DNA of 64,000 nt from Bugula neritina (Eukaryota; Bryozoa; Gymnolaemata; Cheilostomatida; Bugulidae): positions 11,783,818-11,847,817 of the forward strand of contig OZ037772.1 in the NCBI GenBank assembly GCA_964035545.1, given 5' to 3'. The notes under the pieces are model-generated. The model was not told the origin of the DNA. It saw only the letters and a list, made by a program, of their open reading frames with translations, and ran no database searches. The position numbers and the translations under genes were made by a program. Positions 34,270 to 45,056 of the stretch are shown one piece after another; positions within the stretch are counted from its first letter, which is position 1, and each line of letters starts with the position of its first letter.

Positions 34270-37200
34270 ATGGACGACCTAGAAGATACAGAAACTCAGA
34301 AAGAGAGAAGTAAGACCAAACAAATTCTAACTCTTATAGTACTCTGTGCCGTTCAGTTCTTTGCTATCTCATCTGAGTCTGCCATGTACTCATGCTTTCC
34401 ACCAGCTGCTTCTCTGAAAGACATGAATAATGTACAAATAGGACTGGTGTTTTCTTCCTACGAGCTAGCAAGACTGCTAGCTTCTCCAGTGGCTGGTTCA
34501 TTGGTATGTATTATACAGATCCTTGTACAAACAGCTTAACTTCATACTCTACTAGTTCACGGTGTGTTTTATTTAACTACTACATGTATTGTGAGACTGT
34601 CTTAGTTTTGCTGAGAAGATTTGTTCACAGTATAAGATTCAATTAATACTTGTGTGTTTTTGAATCTTTTGTAAATCAAGATAACTTTTTGAGTAGTGAA
34701 AGGCTATTGACATGTTTTTATATATATTACAATACAAGATACATTATGCATCTGTTACAATTGACAAATGATACAATGGAAATGCGTGTAATAGCTTAAG
34801 TAGTTTTCTTACTAGCTACAATGTCTATGTATATAATATAGCTATTAAAAAATTCCTTTAGGTATTATAACACCAATGTATAAAGTTCAAATTAAATATT
34901 TGAAAAATTTAGTAGAATTTTAATCTAGTTTGTATTTATAAATGAATATTTGGCTATCAATCTAGTACCGTTTTTCTCAACCCAAGTTTCTCACTGTATG
35001 TGTAGTATATATATGTATATTATAGTACACGCTTCTCCTTATGGTACAGAATAAATACCAATATCAATAGTGCTACTGCAAGGGGTTTGAACCCACAAGC
35101 AAAAGCAGTTACTATATACACCTACAAAATATAACCTCTATACTCTGGCTATTTTTAGTTGCTGGTGTATATCTATTAGATGTTATTAACTTCAAAGTAT
35201 GTTATTTATAGGGTACTATTAACTGGTAATTCAGTCATTTATTTTTAAAAGTATGTTTAGGCATATTAATTAGTAAAACACTTTTTTTGTTGAGCTGGAA
35301 ATAGATTTGAGTATGAATGGTGCTGTTTTTCAGGTTGCAAGAGTAACTCCCAAAAAGATAGGACTATGTGGACTTCTAATAACAGGATCCATGTGCATTG
35401 CTTTTAGGTATGAATCATTTTTGATGATAGAATTACATTTTAATTAAATTTTATACTTCACTAAATTTTTACTGTTAGATGTGATTATAGTTTTTCTAAA
35501 TTATGTTTCATTTAAATATTGAACTGGCTAAGATATTGAAAGAATAAACTTGTCATCTCATGACGTTCTAAAACATGAGTTGAAGTTCATACCATAGTTA
35601 AAGTTTACCACTGGAAACTGTTTGAAACAAAAACCTTTTAAATAAAAGTTTTCATTTTAATATTATTATACTGCAGTTATATGTTTATAACTATAACTAT
35701 AGCTAAATGCTAAACGATCTTATATATATAGTTACTTATATATTATAGTATCTCTTTAACACTATAGTAGAGTTTTATTTAAATATTCTTATATATTTTA
35801 GCATATCTAATTAATAACTGACAGAACTTAACAGTTTATTGTTTAAAACATTGAAATATTTTTTAGCACATCAGTGAATTGTAATATATATTTTAATGAG
35901 GTACGCAAGATCTTTCTTGTAGATTTATAAATTCATGAAAATATATATTCCACAGCAATTAGATTGAATCAGCTTTAAAGTAAGGATATGTGTAAAAAAT
36001 TAAGTAAACAAGTGTGAACAATTGTTATAAATATTCACTTTAATTGGTTTCAGTTTAGCTTTCTATGCCAGCAACTCTTACTACTTTCTACTGTGCATGG
36101 TGACACGATTTCTTGCTGGAATTGGAGCTGCGTTTACCACAGTTTCCGTGATGACTCTGGCCTTGAAATCTGTCAGATTCATTAAAACAACAAGTATAAT
36201 GGTGAGTGTGGTTTAATAAAAAAGCTCACACAAATTTAAAGTTGCCATTCCTGTGAGAAAACCCTGATAAAAGGGTTTTTGTTAAATCGGGCTAAGAACT
36301 TATTTAGATAAAGAAAAGGAGCAATTATGATCTAATGTTCTGCTTAACATCACTAATAGCCTTCACGGGTTTCTAACCTATGACCGTGCGTTTACTATAA
36401 GGAAACTCTTTAACCCCTAGACCACAGCTGCTTACATGAGTGTATATTGTTACAATCTATATAATGGTGTTTTAATATTTAGTAAAAAAATATTATAGAG
36501 CAGACAATATGTATTTAGGAAATAAATGAAGTCATATATATATATATGGGTACATGTTACAGGGAGCAGCCGTGGTCTAGGGGTTAGAGCATTTGACTAG
36601 TAAACAAAAGGTCATGAGTTCAAGCCGGAACAAAGGCCATTTGTGATGTTAGGAAGAGCATCCAGTCATAATTGCTCCTGTGCCACATTTAAATAAGTCC
36701 TTAGCCTACTTTAACAAAAACCTTTTCGATCAGGAGTTTCTCACAGGAATGGTGACTATGAGCCTGCATGTTTTTTTATATATATATACTTGTGACTATA
36801 CACAATGTTTATGTTTGAACTCTATGTAGGGAGTAGTGGAAGCTGCGGTTGGCGCCGGACACTCAGGTGGACCAGCCATTGGAGGAGGTTTGTATGAGGT
36901 AAGTCCATGAGGCAGCAGATTACACTTTGCAGCAGATTAAACCTTGAAGCACATTTATTAGGAATAGAATTGTGAAATTAGTACATGTTTATTGATCTCA
37001 ATAACACAAATCTTGACATAAAATAAAAAAAAGTTAAAAAGTTTCGAGGCAAAATTTGTGTTGCAATTATTTTAATTTATTGACGCTCTTTTTTATTATC
37101 AAATGTGCAAGCTTTGATGCTGAGGTTATATTATATTACAATGCTAAACATTTAACAGCATATTAAGTATATTATAGCACAATACTTATAGTTATATCAC

Positions 37201-40200
37201 ATATTGTATCTTAATTTAATTAGTATAATACTCTGAATTGCATTAAATTCTAATTCAATACATGGAAACTTATTATGATATATGTCACATTGCATTGTAC
37301 TATACTAAAATTTAGCACAATACTTAACGTTTTATTACAATGCACAATGCTACATTTAATTTCATTATGTTATTACACAATTCATAGCATTATGTTATAT
37401 TAAAATCACATGTACATACAATGGATTTTTTGACCTATATATAATAAATACTATAGTATTTTAAATTGTTAGGTAATGATATATTATTCGATCTATATGC
37501 TATTAAGCAATGTTTTGGTACAGACGTAAATATAAACAAAGTTAATATCTGCTTGCAAGGCTAGTGAATTACTGATAATAAATATGTACCAATTATTTCA
37601 GCTGAGTGGGAGCATAGTAGCTGCTTTTAGCACTATTGGAGCAACTCTAATCATTTTAACAGTATTTCTCGCAATCCTCGTACCAAATGTAGGTGAGTGG
37701 TGCTGATAATATAGTTATTATATTTTCTTTATATCTTAACAAGCAACATATTCATATTTTAGAAAACCAACTGGCAATAACAGTAACTAACTATCATAAA
37801 TTTTCAATTAGCCAGGAACCAGTGCTTTACACTCAAATGTAGCTTTGCTGACAGTTTAAACACTAAATATTTTATTATTTTACCATAAAAAAGTGACTAT
37901 ATAAATAGACATATCTTACTGCAGTTTGCACCTGCTCAGAGTTTATTTGCTGAAGCATTGTAAATATACATGTTTTTATATTATTCTGAATACAACAAAG
38001 CTAGTGACAGCTAATGTATTTATGTGCTTTAGAAGCTAAAAAGTCAACTGCAGGAAAAAGCAGCTTACAGTTATTGAAGATTCCGGGAGTAGCTCTGATG
38101 TTGATAACAGTCATCGTGTGTAACCTGGTGATATCATGGAGGACAGTCTTCTACAGTGGCTTTCTCTACCATACAGTAACTATCTTCTTTAATAAACGTA
38201 TTAGTATATATAGGGAACATGCAGTCGTGGTCTGGGGGTTCGAATGTTTGCTTAGTATTTAGCCATGGGTTTGAGTCCCTGACAAAAGCCATTGATGATG
38301 TATATGTAGGAAGAGCATCCGTAAATACATGAGAATATATAAAAAAGTGCATGAAAAATGTAAAACAATTATTGCCTTTATTGCTAGTTACTATATGATA
38401 TGATAATATATTTTATATGAAAAGACATATTGAAAATACCCACACATCATTGCAGTTAAAGTTTTAAGTTAAATGCTATAATATATATGTATATAGACTG
38501 AGAAACATTACAAATGGTTATCAATCAATTATATGTTATGCAAAAGTAGTAAAAGGTATACTTTCAAAATCATTATAATATTTACTATTTTTAGAACATC
38601 ATATCTTCAAATATTTACATATATTAGTTTGAAGAGTGTGTTTATTACATTACACAGTTGGCAAAGCTTATAGGTGTACTATTATAGCTGCTCAAAATTA
38701 TACTATTGCAACAAATAGTTTGCATATATGTATTCTTGGTTTAAAAAAGCAGTTGATTTGTAACAAAGAATATTTATAAGCTCATTATAATGTAATTACA
38801 AATTGGAACATTTTAAATTCTTTGTAGTTTGGGCTAGGACCTGGAAGCGTGGCCCTTATTTTTGTAGCAGTGTCTTCCTTCTATGTGATGCTGTGTCCAT
38901 TGACCTCTTATGTCTTAGGAAAGGTACGTACTGCACAATTGACAATAGATGTTATTGAAACTGTATACTAAAACGTCTAAATTTTTGACTCATAAAAAGC
39001 TGTAGATATACCAATCGCCATATACTGCAGCATTTTTTTCAACAGATCGATGCTTCTAATATATTTCGAACAGATATAGTTGTTGATATATGTAAATAAT
39101 GCAGAGATCAGTATGAGTCATTCGTAAGAAACGGGTACAAAGCTGCAAGATATTTAAACGATATTACCTTTTTCCTGTTACATAACGTTGTCAACGTACA
39201 GTGATACTTTTTGTTACAGCATAAAATAACTCTCTATTATATAGACTATGTCCTACACGATTATCACATCAATGATGGTTTTGTATTATTTGTGTGTTTT
39301 TATGCGTTATATACGGTTAATATAGAGAAACACTGAGTTATTGTTGGAATACATAAGTTATGCTATCTTTATTTCAGGGCTACATATTCTCTATGATGCT
39401 AGCTCTTTTTACCCTGAATGTAGTGCTACTGTTGTTTATTGGACCATCTCCTTTACTAAACTTTATTTTTCACCATAAAAAGTGAGTGCTCCTATATCTA
39501 TTACATGATATTATATTATATACATGTTAACTCAAGTTTTACCTATATAATATATAAAGTCCCATAAATTTTCAAGTAAACTGTTAGACTGTGATTCTTA
39601 TTTACAGTTATTTACCACTCACTCTGACTTGCCACTTTATGACAATGATTTCCCAGCAGGGCGCCAATATACCACCATTCAAGGCTATGCTAGATTTGGC
39701 AGTGTGAGTATTATAATATATAGCGGGTGAAGTGCTTGTGCATGTGCTAATGTCATCAATTAATAATATTATACTGAACATGCAAGTTTCATAATGGAGA
39801 CAACTAAAAACTTGCAAAATGATTAACTATTTAATGCTCATGTTTTTTCAATGAGAAATATCCTTACGCATATTTTATATGTTTAGCTACTCAAATTTAT
39901 GAAAATCAACTGAAATTATATTGCTTTGAATTAAAACTTAATAATTTGTAAAACAATAATTTATCAGTTTGATATTTCTTCATTTAGCGTGAATGGATAT
40001 AAAGAAGACAGTTTGGAGTTGTATGGAATGACGAGTGGTCTGGTAAACTGTGGACTTGGTGTAGGCTGGATCCTTGGTCCAGGGATTGGAGGAAAAGTTG
40101 TGGAGGAAGTTGGATATGGTTCCAGTCTCACCTACTTGTCATTTCTCCAGTTTACTTTGGTATGTGTCTTTTACCAAAGCAGCTTTCATTTATATTACAG

Positions 40201-40899
40201 CGGCTGATTCTTTGCAGAACATGTTTTTCTTTGATAGTTTGCATACAATTGACTAAAGCAAATTCAAAGTGACAATTGATACAGATAAAAGCTCAATTAA
40301 TCTTTTATTTTTGTTGAAAATCCAGGTATTTTGCAACACATAAATTCTGAAAACATTTTAGTTCAATATTAGAGAATATTTAAAATTGTGCTAGTTAAAT
40401 TTAATTAAAATCTATTGGTAATTGTAGTTCATTCTTAACACTGTTTAAAATAATTGTCAAAACTTTTTGCTTGGTATAAGCTACTTAATAAGCAATTATT
40501 CTATATCTAAATTAAAAAAATCAAAGAGTAGATGATTCTAAAATGGTATTATAAAAAGAAACTATAACAAAACTAAAATTGATTCTCTTTATAATTAGTA
40601 GAGCCTATATAACATTGTGGATTGTTTTTATATTATGTTTTTAGGTATCAATCATCATTATATATTTATTGGCTATGAAGTTTTTTAAAAAACCACTTCG
40701 ACTAACAGAAGATAATTTGTGCCAAGATTATGACAGCTTATTAGAAAATGATTCACTTCATCAAACTACTGACAGCGATAGCGGCAGCAGACAAGTATCA
40801 AATATAGCCAATCAGCTAATCAGGAGGCTACACACATTGTTTGACAAATCAGTGACAGAGACCTCTGTAGTTAGTTGTAATCCGCAACCTGAAAGTTGA
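34270..40899 (+). CDS. SLC18B1: SLC18B1-like vesicular MFS transporter, copy 2
   Basis: Exons: 34270-34503, 35334-35407, 36054-36201, 36830-36898, 37602-37692, 38033-38175, 38828-38923, 39378-39481, 39608-39703, 39988-40159, 40645-40899; about 493 residues. Nine of eleven exons have the same length as in copy 1; exons 5 and 6 are each one codon longer. Motif C is GAGHSGGPAIGGGLYE. The first exon differs at few positions (KTKQ for KIKQ; SCFPPAASLKD for SCYQPAAFLKD); exons 5-7 and the tail after TM12 differ most. Intact splice sites and frame argue that both copies are functional. Introns carry four SINE or SINE-like copies, including an inverted pair in intron 3. Confidence 0.93.
35034..35165 (-). 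repeat. tRNA-like SINE
   Basis: Minus strand carries a good B box, GTGGGTTCAAACCCC, about 40 bp after AGCCAGAGTATAGAGG. Different body from the 36562 family. Intron 1 of transporter copy 2. Confidence 0.45.
36241..36433 (-). repeat. SINE copy, minus orientation
   Basis: Reverse complement matches the 36562 SINE from the head (CAGCTGTGGTCTAGGGGTTA) to the TCTCACAGGAATGG tail. Forms an inverted pair with the plus copy 130 bp away. Confidence 0.8.
36562..36770 (+). repeat. SINE copy, best preserved
   Basis: tRNA-like head with box A region GTGGTCTAGGGGTTAGAG and box B region GGTCATGAGTTCAAGCC, a central GATGTTAGGAAGAGCATCC, and a TTTCTCACAGGAATGGTGAC tail followed by T7 and TA repeats. Unit about 210 bp. 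At least five relatives occur in the window. Confidence 0.85.
38214..38332 (+). repeat. SINE copy, 3' truncated
   Basis: Head CAGTCGTGGTCTGGGGGTTC through GGTTTGAGTCCC, then GCCATTGATGATG and AGGAAGAGCATCC. It lies 38 bp after the exon 6 donor of transporter copy 2. Confidence 0.75.
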
Positions 40900-41320
40900 T
40901 AAATAATTTTTATGCAGCCTAGCTACCAAAACAATTTTTCTTGAAATGATTGTTTTCTATCTTGTATAGGTAAATATTACATACATGCAAGACTATGAAT
41001 ATTTTCATAAAGTTGTTGATACATCTACATATAAAGACCTTTTGTATAATTAAGTATTATATAAATAATATAAATTTTATATGAATAAAATTACTTATAA
41101 TAAATATGTTTGTTTAATTAGTGAAAGCCAGCAACAATGCTTGCTTTGGCTAAAGAGATACTGCATATTGTTGATATGTTGTTATGCCTAACAATATGCT
41201 GCACTATTGTTGCGCAATCATTAGCTCATTCAACTTACCTGCAGGCAGAACTGTGCTAAAGGAATCAACCTTTTAGCCAAAAGAAAAACTAGAAACACAA
41301 CTCGGAGTAAATTTCTAATA
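40900..41320. other. Intergenic, transporter copy 2 to ZF6
   Basis: About 420 bp, AT-rich; must contain the ZF6 promoter. No clear motif. Confidence 0.5.
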
Positions 41321-43573
41321 ATGCAGAGCAAAGATGGAGATAAGGATTGTTATCCTCCAAGTAGCAGAGAAATATTTGTCTCGTTCATACTATTCAGGTG
41401 AGAGTTATACTTGGAGGAAACTTTGCAGGCGCAGGGTGTCCAACCTTTACAAAGCAAGTCGACCACTGAAATGGAGTAATCGGGTGGTGAGGACTGAATT
41501 GTAAATATATCTCGAGCTTGGAGCCACAGCATCAGTTTTCTTAAATTGCTTTATTCCAAATTATTATGAATCATTACACATTTAAGTCTTAATCACTACT
41601 GCAGGCTGCATATGTTTTTTAACATGTATATAAATGAGACATTTAAAGGGTGCTGTTCCACTCTAATTCATATTATATGTGTACAAAATAATTTTATTTA
41701 TTATGCTTTTGAGGGCCTCATAAATGTAGGCTGAGGGTAAGCATTTAAACCTGAGAGCGCCTGCTGAACAGCCCTGAGGCTGCCTGCTAGACAGCCCTGG
41801 GGCCGCCTGCTGGACAGCCCTGGGGCCGCCTGCTGGACAGCCCTGGGGCCACCTGCTAGACAGCCCTGAGGCCACCTGCTGAACAGCCCTTCACTAGACT
41901 GTAGATTCGGTTTTATGCAGCATTGAAACTAATTGAGACGCAAAGCTATTATTTATGATAAAAAAGTCAATTGTTACAGTTATCTATTGATAAAATTGTA
42001 GCAAGATAGAGCCTAGACTCTAGAGGTTTTTAGATTTTGGCTAGAGAAAAGCATAAACAGAGTGCATCTGCACTTGTTTTAATCTGATTAAGCAAGCTTA
42101 CTGAGTTGAGTGTTGAGTTTTGTTTTTTATATATATAGAGTAGAGGAAACCTGCAGAGATAGCCCCAATAGCAATATACAGCTGGCTGATATTGTTGAGC
42201 TACTCAGTGAAAACGATGTGAAGTTTGCTCCTCTTTTTATAAAAGTTGTTGATAATATAGAAAAAGAAGGTAAGGCATTGCTCTATTTCATAAAATGAAG
42301 AATTTTAGTTTACTGAATAATAATACCAAGTGAAATGATACTTGTCTTTTAGAAACTTGGATTTTGTCAATTTTATAGAAATACATGTGCAAAAAACAAT
42401 ATATGTTTTGTCATTTTATATATAATATATGTCATGATTATGATTATTCTGTATTTGCAGTGCTTGGGAAATCGGCTTATTGCTTTCACAATTCTGTTGC
42501 TATGACAACCGACCATCTGAGAAAGGAAATACAGGATTTGCTGAACAGTCAAAGGAGGCAGCATGGAGAAAGAGTAGGAGAAATTGAGTGGGAGAGCTTG
42601 TGTCACGTGAGGGTGTATAATATTAACACACACGCACACATTGTATATGTTAATATATACAGTATTATTTATTATTTTATATAGATGTACTTATATATGT
42701 ATATATGCATGTATAACATAATTATGTATATCATATTATATATCCTTGTATCTGTATGGTTGATTAATACAACACAATTAATTTTAGGTTTTCAATGCAG
42801 TGAGGCAGTTGATCATAGAAACGGTTAAATATTTTCATATTTCACGTCTCAAAGCAATTTTGGAACTGATGCTGGATTTTCTCAAAAGTGTGTCTTTTCT
42901 AATTCCAGCTGAATACTTGGTGAGTATATACAATACTTGGTGAGTATATACAATACTTGGTGAGTATATACAATACTTGGTGAGTATATACAATACTTGG
43001 TGAGTATATACAATACTTGGTGAGTTATAATATACAATACTTGGTGAGTATATACAATACTTGGTGAGTATATACAATACTTGGTGAGTACATACAATAC
43101 TTGGTGAGTGTATACAATACTTGGTGAGTACATACAATACTTGGTGAGTATATACAATACTTGGTGAGTATATACAATACTTGGTGAGTATATACAATAC
43201 TTGGTGAGTATATACAATACTTGGTGAGTATATACAATACTTGGTGAGTATATACAATACTTGGTGAGTATATACAATACTTGGTGAGTATATACAATAC
43301 TTGGTGAGTATATACAATACTTGGTGAGTATATACAATACTTGGTGAGTATATACAATACTTGGTGAGTATATACAATACTTGGTGAGTATATACAATGA
43401 TGTTTAGCAATCTTTATTGGCAGTTGGTTATGTCAGAAATGCTGCAGGTTTAAAGCTTTTAAAGTCATCACCAATTAAGTTATTCATTTAAAAATTACTT
43501 GTATTTTAATTATATTTCAATTTTAATTAGCAACAATACCAGCTTTGAGTGAGTAAATATTTATATATATATA

Positions 43574-43616
<43 letters not shown>

Positions 43617-45037
43617 TAACAAGTTTGTCCTTGACTCTTAGATCTCTAACAGAAGAGCAGCCATGGTCTGGGGGTTAGAGGTTAGAGGGTTTGCCTAGTA
43701 AGCACGAAGGTCATAGGCTCCAGCCCAGACAAAGGCTATTGGTGATGTTAGAAAGAGCATCCAGCCATAATTGTACTTGTGCCTTATTTAAATTATAAGT
43801 CTTTAGCCTGCTTTAACAAAAATCCTTTCCATCAGGGGTTTCTCACAGGGATAGCGACTATAAACTTGCGTGAGGTTTTATTCATGTTTCTAACAATTTT
43901 TTAAGTGTATAACTACATTTAATCTGAATTTTTAAGCAATTACTTCCCTTGAGTCCTAACAGATAGAAATTAAAAGTAATTAAACTAAGCGAGATTCATG
44001 GCTCACATCAAGAGTCAGTCTCTATACTAATCTAAAATTATTAAAGCTAGTAGCACATTAATATGTTTTTAAATTAAATAATAATATGTAGGTGTATTTA
44101 CAAATCATTTGATGAAAGCAGCTTTTTCAGCATTAATGATAATACAATTTACCTTAATAATTTAATTTTCCAGCAGTTTAGTAAAGAAATTATTTGCAAT
44201 TTAGTAAAAACTATATTACATCTCATTATGCTAAAAATGATTATCTATTGATATATTAAATTAATCTATTAAAATTACTTTGGTATTAATTTTTAATTTC
44301 AAAAATGAATCTGTAAACTTGCTATATAAATGACAGAAAGTTGTTGAATTTTTATTTAGGAACCTGAAGATCTGATGAAGCCATCATCTCCTAAAAAGCC
44401 AGGGCCGAGAGTGTGGCCAGATCTCAGTTCAGCTGTACCAAAAGATGCTTTAGCATTTGTGGGATGCTTCTGCGGGTCAGCTAACAGTATTAGCTACGCG
44501 ATTGACGGGAAGGGACAGGCGAGTGAGTGCAGTGTATGTCAGAGGTTACAGTGTCTGATATGTGGAGAGGATTTCAACACTATGACCAAGTTTAAGAGAC
44601 ATTTACAGAGATTTGGTCACCCAAACTCAGTGGCTACAGAGTTCTCAAACAGACCTCCAACCTTTTTCACCGCAGCTCCCAAACTGAATAAAGACATAAA
44701 ACTCTTCCATTGTTCTGGTGATTGTCCAGGGACTCCCTACAACGCTTACAAGATCAACCAGTACATCAGCAAGTGTACTATCTGCCAGGTTATGAGGTGT
44801 CTCATATGCGGCTACGGCGCTCTCATCTGGGAATATCTTGCCAGACATTTCCAGAGACATGACCATAAGCCTTTTAACTTTAGGAATCCCGTAACAGCTC
44901 TAGCTATTACCAGAAACAACAAAGTATTTAACCTGAAATGTGCTAAGTGCGAGTTTAGTAAAGCTGTGGTTTTGCAAAAAGAAGGTTATAAATGCAAGAA
45001 ATGCTCAACTTTTCTTTCCAGAATTTTCTCAAACTAA
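41321..45037 (+). CDS. ZF6: multi-Cys zinc-finger protein with N-terminal module
   Basis: Exons 41321-41397, 42139-42269, 42461-42606, 42788-42919 and 44360-45037 give about 387 residues. Exon 2 (131 nt) and exon 3 (146 nt) equal ZF1; exon 4 is one codon shorter. Exon 1 ends SSREIFVSFILF; exon 2 has DSPNSNIQLADIVELLSEND; exon 4 VFNAVRQLIIETVKYFHI. Exon 5 carries VGCFCG; CSVCQRLQCLICGEDF plus His; CSGDCPGT; SKCTICQVMRCLICG plus HFQRHDH; CAKCEFSKAV; CKKC. AATAAA at 45051 follows the stop closely. The donor of exon 4 (TACTTG|GTGAGT) is repeated 24 times in the intron. Intron 1 has a GC-rich minisatellite. It is the closest relative of ZF1, about 29 kb away and on the other strand. The function is unknown. 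Confidence 0.88.
41759..41890 (+). repeat. 23-bp GC-rich minisatellite
   Basis: About 5.8 copies of GCCTGCTGGACAGCCCTGGG plus GCC in intron 1 of ZF6. Its GC content stands out sharply from the surroundings. It makes a spurious Gly/Ser/Pro-rich minus-strand frame. Confidence 0.93.
42911..43398 (+). repeat. 20-bp minisatellite made of a 5' splice site (24 copies)
   Basis: The unit TACTTGGTGAGTATATACAA starts in the last codons of ZF6 exon 4 and continues into the intron. Each of the 24 copies holds TACTTG|GTGAGT, so each could act as a splice donor. Variants are few: one 4-bp insertion near 43025 and single-base changes (GTGAGTACAT, GTGAGTGTAT) in three units. Three minus-strand frames stay open because 60 bp is a multiple of three. 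Confidence 0.97.
43555..43614 (+). repeat. TA microsatellite
   Basis: Mainly (TA)n with a TTTATA interruption, 40 bp before a SINE. Confidence 0.95.
43652..43875 (+). repeat. SINE copy with a short head duplication
   Basis: Same family as the copy at 36562; the box A region reads GGGGGTTAGAGGTTAGAGGG, a 7-bp duplication. Intron 4 of ZF6. Confidence 0.85.
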
Positions 45038-45050
45038 ATTTTTTCTGTAA

Positions 45051-45056
45051 AATAAA
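45051..45056 (+). terminator. Poly(A) signal of ZF6
   Basis: AATAAA 14 bp after the TAA at 45037. Confidence 0.7.

Noticed and set aside
42911-43398. CRISPR-like array
   Set aside because: Repeats are contiguous without unique spacers, and the genome is eukaryotic.
42835-43410. Three long minus-strand open frames (Tyr/Ser/Ile-rich repeats)
   Set aside because: They are translations of the 20-bp splice-donor minisatellite; 60 bp per three units keeps all minus frames open.
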